This document shows positions 8,371 through 14,109 of a stretch of DNA of 14,109 bases, piece after piece. The position numbers and the translations under genes are program-made. This DNA comes from Flammula alnicola (lineage: Eukaryota; Basidiomycota; Agaricomycetes; Agaricales; Strophariaceae). The stretch covers positions 1 through 14,109 of the forward strand of contig JADNRV010000762.1 in NCBI GenBank assembly GCA_015499995.1, given 5' to 3'. Every line of letters starts with the position of its first letter. Positions within the stretch are counted from its first letter, which is position 1. Below the pieces are notes generated by a model, which saw only the letters and a program-made list of their open reading frames with translations, had not been told where the DNA came from and did no database searches.

Positions 8371-8460
8371 AATGGCCATCCAAGGCTTCAGCGTAGACCC
8401 GCAGTGGGATATCCGCTTTTCTACACCTTTTGACGGAGTACTGATCGTATCTCATCTACA
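8371..8460 (+). pseudogene. Start of a short ORF interrupted by a transposon
   Basis: An ATG in good context (CACAATGGCC), preceded by a pyrimidine-rich stretch (about 8353-8369), opens a frame reading MAIQGFSVDPQWDIRFSTPF and then DGVLIVSHLH. At 8461 it runs into the terminal repeat of the 1,150-bp element. Removing the element and one TA continues the frame only 12 more codons to TAA near 9648. No family recognised. It may be the first exon of a gene disrupted by the insertion, or a chance ORF. Confidence 0.3.
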
Positions 8461-8462
8461 TA

Positions 8463-8505
8463 GTCACGTGAGCTATGTCAAATGTCCCGAACTCAGGACT
8501 TTTGG
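8463..8505 (+). repeat. Left 43-bp terminal inverted repeat
   Basis: Pairs with 9570-9612; the single mismatch is at 8479 (C here, T in the other arm when both are read inward). The first ten bases are GTCACGTGAG. Confidence 0.9.
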
Positions 8506-8908
8506 GAGATAGCATTCGAAGGGAAGCACATTAGGTAAATTTTATCTAATGTCCGAAATTTAAGGTAGTGTGTTGATGTGCTTACAACGTTACAGCGAAA
8601 AATATCAAGTCTCTGAATCACAGTGCGTGGGTCGGCAATTTTCGCATTTATGGCACATCAATCACACTGCAGTGCAGGTAAGAAGGGCTCCTTACAGGAT
8701 CTGAGTCGACAAATTTTTTAATTCGATGTGCATAAGTATTTGCGCCAAAAGACCTAAGGCATACCACGAGAACTGCGGGCAAGCGTCGTGTGCGAGCAAA
8801 CCCCCTACTGACGGGCAGTTTGAAGCAAGCCGATTGCTGCGACATAACATAAAGAAAAATAAAGATAAACAAAGAACGGCATCCTAAAAAGGTGGATTGA
8901 TCCGAACC
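8499..8908 (-). repeat. Repeat block A, inverted copy
   Basis: Inverted counterpart of 5726-6133. Both translate in the same frame with the same Met-rich and Arg-rich segments, but the substitutions do not favour synonymous positions in any obvious way, and that frame spans the probable intron. Constraint on the protein is therefore doubtful. Confidence 0.9.
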
Positions 8909-9446
8909 TACTCTCGATAGAGGCTGGGGCATCAAATAAACCTAGCCCTAGGGTTACATTTAAAGATTTTTCGCCATCAGGTGGCCTCGCCACCGCGCTA
9001 TTTGGGCTAAGTATTTCCTCCACAAAATCACCATATTGCTGCGAGCTCCGTAAAGTATTGCTCATAATAATAGTAGTCCTGCCTTACTAATAGAAAGACT
9101 GTTGTAGGCCAAAACAACATCTGCTCCTGTTGGTGCACAGGCAACAACATTGTTGCCACTGTTGGGCAACTTTGGTCTTGAAACAGCAATGTCACTTCTT
9201 GAATATGTGTAGGCCTAAATCTGTGGGCCTCGGTTGTGATTTAGAGTCTTTTTTTTATGTTAGAATAAGGCTTGGGGTTAGTATTTCGTTGGTATTTCGA
9301 AGAAAGGGGATTATTTCCAAAATAGTCAACGCGAATACTCATCGAATGGCACGGTGGCGAGGTCACCTGATGGCGAAAAATCTTTAAATGTAACCCTAGC
9401 GCCCGAGGGATAGCCGAAGCCCAAAGTTGCCAGCCTCTCTATCGAG
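8909..9446. mobile_element. Nested inverted-repeat insert (block X) inside the transposon
   Basis: The sequence is bounded by CTCTCGATAGAG-GCTGG type inverted ends (near 8911-8925 and 9432-9446). Inner arms of 50 bp (8948-8997 and 9350-9399) pair with few mismatches around a unique core of about 350 bp. The outer part of one arm is a looser match. Related copies without the insert (TTCTCCTCTCGATATAGG at 7853-7870) read straight through this point, which supports a separate insertion. No ORF of note lies in the core; a 7-bp-stem hairpin (GGCAACA/TGTTGCC) is at about 9140-9157. Confidence 0.6.
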
Positions 9447-9567
9447 AGGAGAACCCGTTCATTTGTTTATTTGGCTATTGCTTTATCAACACAGCCACCC
9501 TCCCTTTTCATATCAACTCCCCCTCACATAAGTCGTCCTCGAGATACGAGAGGTGGTTTTAGGAGCC
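9446..9567 (-). repeat. Repeat block B, inverted copy
   Basis: Inverted counterpart of 6147-6280 (TTTGTTTATTTGGCTATTGC ... GTTTTAGGAGCC), adjacent to the right terminal repeat. Confidence 0.85.
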
Positions 9568-9569
9568 TG

Positions 9570-9612
9570 CCAAAAGTCCTGAGTTCGGGACATTTAACAT
9601 AGCTCACGTGAC
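9570..9612 (-). repeat. Right 43-bp terminal inverted repeat
   Basis: Reverse complement of 8463-8505 apart from one base. It ends in CTCACGTGAC and is followed by TA. Confidence 0.9.
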
Positions 9613-9635
9613 TAGATTATCCACCTCGACGCAAA

Positions 9636-9668
9636 CGCCGCATAATTATTAATATAATTAACGCGGCG
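9636..9668. repeat. AT-centred near-palindrome
   Basis: CGCCGC-A-TAATTAT pairs with ATAATTA-AC-GCGGCG across a 4-nt centre, leaving a stem of about 13 pairs with a one/two-base bulge. It lies between the transposon end and the tnp2 fragment. It could be a terminal or subterminal hairpin of the tnp2 element or a transcription-related structure; no evidence decides. Confidence 0.55.
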
Positions 9669-9701
9669 CCAATGCAATGCGCTATCAAGACAAGAAGATA
9701 A

Positions 9702-10392
9702 TCCCGTTTATCTTCGTCAAGTTCCGAACTTGACGGTGAGTTGGATGCAATTTACGACGACATTTTCTGTGGATCCGATGTTCTTGATTTAGCCGAGGAC
9801 TTGAAATTAACAAGCGACGATACAACCGTGATCTTTTCGCTTGACGGTGCTCAACTCTATCAGAGCAAGAAATCCGACACCTGGATCGCCATTTGGATCA
9901 TTACAAATTATGAAAAGACTCGATATCGCTCCAAGCATGTTCTCCCTGCTGCAATCGTTCCTGGGCTTAACAAGCCCAAAAACATTAATTCATTTTTCTC
10001 CCGCACCTTCCACCACCTTTCGGTCATTCAACGCGGGGACAATGGCGTTCGAATCAAGATATATGATGCCGTCAAACATACCGCTGTTTCATCACGCACT
10101 TGTCTCTTATGCGCCACCGCAGATGCCTTAGGTTTGATAGATAGAGGTCGACAGTGGTCGCGTTGGCCACCACGGCAAACATGGCTGTAGGAAAGGCTGT
10201 CCATTCCATGGCCGACATAACCCCTCGAGTGGGTATTACTTTGGGGCACATTTGAAGCCAAATAATTACGCTGTCCAGGACTGTAATCATCCTGACTTCG
10301 ACTTCCATCAATTCAGCCGCCATCTGTCTCCAGACACCTACAACAACCTTAACTCTGATATTAATTCTCTTGATCATTCCGGGACTGGCTGA
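9702..10392 (+). pseudogene. tnp2/Plavaka-type transposase fragment, frameshifted
   Basis: This is the central part of a transposase of the CACTA-related tnp2 group common in basidiomycetes. Frame one is open from 9702 to about 10150 (SSELDGELDAIYDDIF; VIFSLDGAQLYQSKKSDTWI; KHVLPAAIVPGLNKPKNINS; ATADALGLI). It then shifts by one base and continues from 10156 (GRVGHHGKHGCRKGCPFHGR; SSGYYFGAHLKPNNYAVQD; CNHPDFDF) to a TGA at 10390-10392 after SGTG. The blocks DGAQLY-x(3)-SD-W, PG-x-NKPKN and GHHG-x-x-GCR-x-x-C-x-x-x-GRH, together with the PNNY..DCNHPD block, are diagnostic. Homology stops at the TG where the family continues with ISKPSI-like sequence. The N-terminal zinc-finger part and the C-terminal half are missing. 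There is no ATG at the start of the frame; a TTG at 9741 is not a credible start. Confidence 0.85.
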
Positions 10393-10628
10393 ACTGACGG
10401 CGGCAGGTGTTGTACTTTTGTTGAAAGACGTAGCGTTTTGTGAGGGTAGTGAGTATTCACGTGGTCCTTCATCGATCTTGCATTTTGATACGTTACATCG
10501 CAGGACTCGACGCAGCACCGCAAGGGGCTGGTTTGGGTGACACGGTAGCATATGCCAATATCTTCCCTGTTTTCTCCTGGATGGGTGTCAGCAGTAAGAA
10601 TAAGAGAATGAGAGGCGGGTCGTACCAT
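10374..10628 (-). CDS. ORF with one C2H2 zinc finger
   Basis: The 84-codon ORF begins at ATG (10626-10628) and ends at TGA (10374-10376). Residues 38-60 form a textbook C2H2 finger: C38-x4-C43-x3-Y47-x5-M53-x2-H56-x3-H60 (CVESCDVTYQNARSMKDHVN, then TH). Such fingers bind zinc and usually DNA. The region before it is not finger-like, and a CATCCAG acceptor lies near residue 17, so the true protein may enter here from an upstream exon. The last 19 bases overlap, tail to tail, the end of the tnp2 fragment. It may be a host transcription-factor exon or the N-terminal finger of another transposon ORF. Only the finger is certain. Confidence 0.5.
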   Translation of the reverse strand: MVRPASHSLILTADTHPGENREDIGICYRVTQTSPLRCCVESCDVTYQNARSMKDHVNTHYPHKTLRLSTKVQHLPPSVQPVPE

Positions 10629-10639
10629 GGGTCAGTTGA

Positions 10640-11820
10640 ACACTGAGGGCATGCACCATTGACATGTGTGTTTTGCGCGCGTTTACACTCACTTGCTTAA
10701 GCATACACACATTGCATAGCACAATCCTGGGGAGAGGTGGTTAGCCTGGTGAAAAGGAAGAAGAAGAGACTTACGGGGATGACATCGTTTGGAAACGAGA
10801 AGATGTTGGAGAAAAAAAGAATGTTGTACCTGCTTTTATATGGAGAATGTGCGCTTTATCTTTCATCTTTGTCATGCGCTCACAGTGTTGTTCTGACATA
10901 TGCCTGTAGGGCTATTTTACCTGCAAGCGGCTATGGGCGTCGTTCTGTGTAGTGCTATTTTACGTGCAAGATGTATCGGCGGCGAGCAAGCGGCCATGCG
11001 AATGCACTGTACTTTGTGACAGGAACAGCTTTTGGAACCTTCAATATTCCATTTCAAGGAAAGTGCGTCTTTGCGATTACAGCGTTCAATGCCTATTTGC
11101 ACGTAAAAGGGCGCACCCGTATACACGTGCAGGTACACAGGCCACGGCTAAGCGCGGGTACGTCAGGCCGAACGATACCTTGAACAGGCACCTTTCGCGA
11201 ATGGAGGAGACCCTGAACAGGCGTGGTCTTAAGGTACCCCACTGCGGGTACGATATTCTGCGTGTTAGAATGCAAACACCTTCTCGCTTGACATTTTGCA
11301 AGCGCATGTTATTTTACGTGTGCGGCGTTCAGAAAAAAAAACGTTGCACGGGGTGTCATCAATGGTACGAGTGCATACCGTTTACATGTGAGATGACACA
11401 TTGCTTACATGGGTGACAAGCTGCATGCAGTGTGTTATTCTTCACCCTCCCGTCACCGACTCGGATAGATGAGATAACTGTCGCTCTTTGATCACAAGAT
11501 CAAGGAGAAGTAAGTAGGTAACGAACATGTAAGTAATAGAGTGACGGCTCTCAATAAGACGCCCACTGGAACGCTTACGGTGTATTTATATACGACATCC
11601 CAGGTACGTCAGTATGTTTTTTGTCTGCACTCAATACTTACAATCAGTGCACCTTGAAGCTGGTTCCACTTCTCCCCGAACGTCGCGACTTCTTCATTTT
11701 TGACGCTTGACGTGAGGGTTGCTGACTAGGCGCCCCATCATGGCGGTATGTTGGTGGTCGTCGAGGTAGACGGGACGGTCGGTTCCCTGTCCATGCGTAA
11801 CCCTACGTTTATGGCAGTGA
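10640..11820. other. No recognised gene; short motif repeats
   Basis: The plus frame at 10952-11416 is open for 154 codons but starts at GTG, is Cys/Arg-rich, and shares its stretch with open minus frames, so I treat it as a chance ORF. The sequence holds repeated ATTTTAC(G/C)TG motifs (10914, 10957, inverted near 11098, 11311) and two GCGGGTACG copies about 90 bp apart. From 11420 to 11820 I see nothing. Confidence 0.45.
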
Positions 11821-12021
11821 AGTGGCGACGTCGATGTGGGGCTGTTTTTGGCTGGACGCCTGCCTTTTCATCCTCCTCCTATACACCTATTAGAATATGA
11901 ATTAGTCGAGAAATTGATATCGTCAAAAAGTGTTCACCATCCGGTTAGTTTGTTGCCGTCTATTCCAGTCCATTTCACTGAGGATTTTCCAGAGTGGCTG
12001 AGATGTCTGCCAAAGGAATAG
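11821..12021 (+). CDS. Unrecognised short reading frame
   Basis: Open for 66 codons after a TGA at 11818, with a first part GDVDVGLFLAGRLPFHPPP and a hydrophilic second half (LLEYELVEKLISSKSVHH; VHFTEDFPEWLRCLPKE). Its composition looks coding-like, but there is no ATG at its head, no domain, and the splice neighbours are not clear. It could be one exon of a decayed gene. Confidence 0.2.
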   Translation, partial: SGDVDVGLFLAGRLPFHPPPIHLLEYELVEKLISSKSVHHPVSLLPSIPVHFTEDFPEWLRCLPKE

Positions 12022-12432
12022 AGCCAGGGAGAATATCGCCAGTCCCAAGCGAATGCGCAGAAGCTTCAGAACGCTGTTTCACTGGTTCATCAACTCCATC
12101 GAGTTCCCGATGGTCATGCACATTCTCGTTGCGCTTGTCATCTCCATGTTCCCAAATCGAGTACACGACACCATCCCGAGATGTTTTGTAGTGGTAGCTT
12201 CGAACCTCGCGTTCAACATGCATGATTTCCGAAGAACAAGACGGACAGGAGCCAGCGATCTGTAGCTGCCATGACCTAGTATGAGTCTTTGGTCGAATAG
12301 GACATTTGCATTTGAATTACTGCAGAACAGAATCCCACAACAGACAAGGTATTCTGCCTGAATTCCGTGCAGTTTGACATTGCCGCCTGATCGCCAGACC
12401 AATTTCGTGGTGTTCCACTTCGGATGTTCCAT
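11975..12432 (-). pseudogene. Possible unrecognised gene in two overlapping frames
   Basis: On the minus strand an ATG at 12432 opens MEHPKWNTTKLVWRSGGNV and stays open to 12079. A second minus frame, with an ATG at 12223 and open upstream to near 12265 (SCPSCSSEIMHVEREVRSYH), then runs through KTSRDGVVYSIWEHGDD to a TGA at 11975. The second frame has the more protein-like composition in the shared part, and a CTACAG acceptor lies just before it, so a splice or a frameshift may link the two. No family recognised. The antisense plus frame at 12053-12265 is hydrophobic, as expected of a shadow. Confidence 0.3.
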
Positions 12433-12560
12433 TCCGTGTGGGTGTGCACGGCGCTGAAAGCCCTGCGGCTAATCGAAGCTAGCCGAGTTAGAATCTATAT
12501 CACCAATTAGCTGTTTCATAAACAAATAGAAACAAATTTTCGGACTTACTTTCGGGGTTT

Positions 12561-12841
12561 GGCTGTGCTAACACATCTCCATCCTCCTTTTCCCTCTCAG
12601 CTGTAGAATTCAAAGCAATAATTGTTGCAACCCTGGTTGAGATGGCAGTATTTCGGTGTTCAACGAAGCTGTCTTTGCGCATTCGGCAGATTATATGGAG
12701 AACTTGACGGGCCAGACAGGGAATTTACAGTTTCGAGTGGATGGGGTGGCATATATTGCATGGGTGGTTGCGGGTATTGCGGAGGGAAGGGAGGATAACC
12801 TGGCAAATTGTAAAAGTAACTTTAGTATTGACTGTCCTTAA
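12561..12841 (+). pseudogene. Strong splice acceptor and exon-like stretch
   Basis: GCTAAC at about 12566-12572, a long pyrimidine tract and CTCTCAG at 12600 form a near-ideal plus-strand intron end. The exon frame then reads VEFKAIIVATLVEMAVF before stopping about 100 nt later. A different frame is open from 12656 (FNEAVFAHSADYMENLTGQT) to TAA at 12841. The first stretch faintly resembles the helix after the heme cysteine of cytochrome P450s, but no heme-binding motif is present and the second stretch does not fit that family. I would not name it. A frameshift or chance may explain the two frames. Confidence 0.25.
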
Positions 12842-13199
12842 TGTTCCTTCCGAGTCTCCAACTCGAAGCAAGGCCCACCGTGATAGACCAACGTACGACT
12901 GATGTCTGATGCGAAAGTATTTACTTATCATTTCTCGCCCAAATACCAGCCTAGCCTGACCTAACCCGAACAGAACGTCAAACGGCTTACAATATCTATT
13001 ATTTGGGGTCAGCTTTATTCTCCTTACTGTACTGTATTCTTTCAAAACTGCTTCTGTTGCTACTGAATTATATGGATTCAAGTGTGGTATTGAACATTAC
13101 ATGAAATCATGACAAACACTAAAAACCATTTCACCTAGCACCATCCAGCGTTCGGGTTCTGATTTCATCCTCTTGGCTGTTGGACGTGGAGACGGTGAA
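12842..13199. other. No recognised gene
   Basis: A minus-strand open frame (12725-13081) overlaps the plus-strand exon candidate and has no recognisable domain. The rest is AT-rich flank of the kinase relic. No promoter or terminator could be supported. Confidence 0.4.
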
Positions 13200-14037
13200 T
13201 CAGGAGGGGACATCGGGATTCTGTAGGTTGAGGTTCATTCGAAGTTCGTTGAGGGGATGTCTCCCAGTCGGTTGCATTCGAATCACCGATGATCGCTTTG
13301 TTTGTGTTTTGCGTGATCTGAGCACTTGCAGCCCTGCCTCGTTCAAGGCATCTAGCTCAGAATCTTCGGAGCCCAATACCCTGTCGAGGATTGCGAGGAC
13401 ACGGTCGTGGACAGCACGGTATTCGAATCCACGATGAGTATGAGCAAGTCTCAGTAGGTTAAACCATTCCGACACGAGTGGTTTGAGAGGGTCGAAGTAA
13501 GGGTGAAGATTACTTAAAATATACCTCTCGAAATTTTCGGAGGCTCTGAAGATGCGTTCTTTGTTGTCACGAAGGCGACCGAAGTCACTTTCAAAAACAC
13601 ACCACACCACAATCCGAAGTCGCCGACAACTTTCATTGTATGTTGCAGGCACGTCCTTCAGGTCGATGGTGAGTTCTTCTCGGCGTTCACCTCCTGGTCC
13701 TTTCCGAGTCAAGCATATCTGGACGAGCACCCAGAAAAAATGACTCAAGGTCATGCACGGCGTCATGGTACACCTTCTCATGCGTAAAATAGGATGTGCC
13801 AGACATCCACAGATCCCTACGACACGAAATGGGTCATCAAGTTCAGCGACGGCAAGGAGTATTTGAAGGTCAAAACTTTTAGCATTGCTCGCGCCGGAAT
13901 TATGCGCGATAGAGGGACGCTTACGTGGGTCGTGGTCCCTTATCGTCCAGGACCGTCGTCGGCAGCTAGCCAAGCATCGCGAAGTCCCCAACAAGATTCG
14001 AACTCAACCCCCGAATTGCCGAGAGAAGCACCACAGG
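13200..14037 (-). pseudogene. FunK1-like fungal kinase relic, frameshifted
   Basis: FunK1 kinases are a family expanded in mushroom-forming fungi; targets are mostly unknown. Read on the minus strand: SNLVGDF near 13981-14010 (DFG-like position), DAWLAADDGPGR, an intron candidate with GTAAGC at 13924, then DLWMSGTSYFTHEKVYHDA (activation-loop end), VHDLESFFWVLVQICL (family hallmark HDLESFFWVL), GPGGERREEL, and a C-lobe tail (HPYFDPLKPLVSEWFNLL; HDRVLAILDRVL) to TGA at 13200. Frame changes are needed between GDF and DAW, after DGPGR, and inside HDLES-FFW at the T6 run (13735-13740). The intron may be 108 nt (13817-13924), or shorter (13876-13924) with an extra exon FDLQILLAVAELDDPF. The N-lobe lies outside or is lost. 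Family call moderate; disruption well supported unless the T6 shift is a sequencing error. Confidence 0.6.
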
Positions 14038-14109
14038 TTATTTTACTCATTTCATCCCTTGCTAATCGCCCAAAGGGTACGGAGCGTACACCGAAAAAAA
14101 GTTGTCATA

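Larger units (their letters stand above)
8463..9612 (-). mobile_element. 1,150-bp non-autonomous DNA transposon with 43-bp TIRs
   Basis: The ends are inverted repeats of 43 bp (8463-8505 and 9570-9612) matching at 42 positions, starting GTCACGTGAGCTATGT at each outer end. TA flanks both sides (8461-8462, 9613-9614), the target duplication typical of Tc1/mariner-type cut-and-paste elements. Read on the minus strand the order is B, X, unique core, inverted X, A. The longest internal ORF (about 86 codons, 8805-9065 minus) has no transposase motif, so mobilisation would need a transposase supplied in trans. The TIRs contain CACGTG. Parts of the same family occur at 5583-6328 and 7712-7950. An alternative is a target duplication other than TA; only TA is supported by the flanks. 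Confidence 0.85.

Noticed and set aside
8941..8957. Telomere-like CCTAGCCCTAGGGTTA
   Set aside because: A single short occurrence in each X arm, not a tandem array; explained as part of the repeat.
8805..9065. Transposon-internal ORF as a transposase
   Set aside because: 86 codons with no DDE, HTH or zinc-finger motif, and it crosses from block X into block A. Not supported as coding.
9716..9734. GTCAAGTT/AACTTGAC hairpin as a regulatory site
   Set aside because: It lies inside the open transposase frame (SSSELDGE) and is short enough to be chance.
10952..11416. 154-codon plus-strand ORF, Cys/Arg-rich
   Set aside because: It starts at GTG, has no recognisable domain, is overlapped by other open frames and runs across short repeats. 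Treated as a chance ORF.
12053..12265. Hydrophobic plus-strand ORF as a membrane protein
   Set aside because: It is antisense to a hydrophilic, more protein-like minus frame, and hydrophobic shadows are expected opposite such frames.
13985..14015. tRNA-like T-loop (GTTCGAATC on the minus strand)
   Set aside because: The five bases on each side do not pair, and no D-arm or anticodon arm is in position. It lies inside the kinase relic.

Overview
This window looks like nuclear DNA of a filamentous basidiomycete, probably Agaricomycotina. The evidence is short GT-AG introns (about 49-77 nt), a transposase fragment of the basidiomycete tnp2/Plavaka type, a fungus-type Tc1/mariner transposase, and a FunK1-like kinase relic. 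Eukaryotic gene fragments resembling ATM1 (mitochondrial ABC half-transporter) and HIR1 (histone-regulator WD40 protein) are also present. No bacterial operon, tRNA, rRNA or CRISPR array was found. Almost everything recognisable is broken, so the window reads as a repeat-rich, decaying accessory region. All family names are from motif recognition by eye; no search was run.

Layout. 1-1640: nothing recognised. 1711-2028 (-): Tc1/mariner transposase with its middle deleted. 2040-3600: nothing recognised apart from a purine tract. 3611-4495 (-): a five-exon gene model of unknown function in which every intron phase closes but which has one frameshift and no ATG. 4500-5467: mostly AT-rich, unassigned. 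5468-9614: a mosaic built from one repeat family (blocks here called C, A, B and X). It holds a single HIR1-like exon (-) about 50 nt from a three-exon ATM1-like ATPase fragment (+). It ends with an almost intact 1,150-bp non-autonomous DNA transposon carrying 43-bp terminal inverted repeats and flanking TA, inserted in a short ORF. 9702-10392 (+): frameshifted tnp2/Plavaka fragment. 10374-10628 (-): ORF with one C2H2 zinc finger. 10640-11820: no recognised gene, but short motif repeats. 11821-12841: three weak unassigned coding candidates. 13200-14037 (-): frameshifted FunK1-like kinase relic running toward the window edge.

There is no evidence of genes cooperating in a pathway. The interesting biology is genomic: a terminal-inverted-repeat element family present in complete, truncated, nested and fused forms, and unrelated host gene pieces that kept their introns (so they were copied as DNA, not through mRNA) lodged between its copies.
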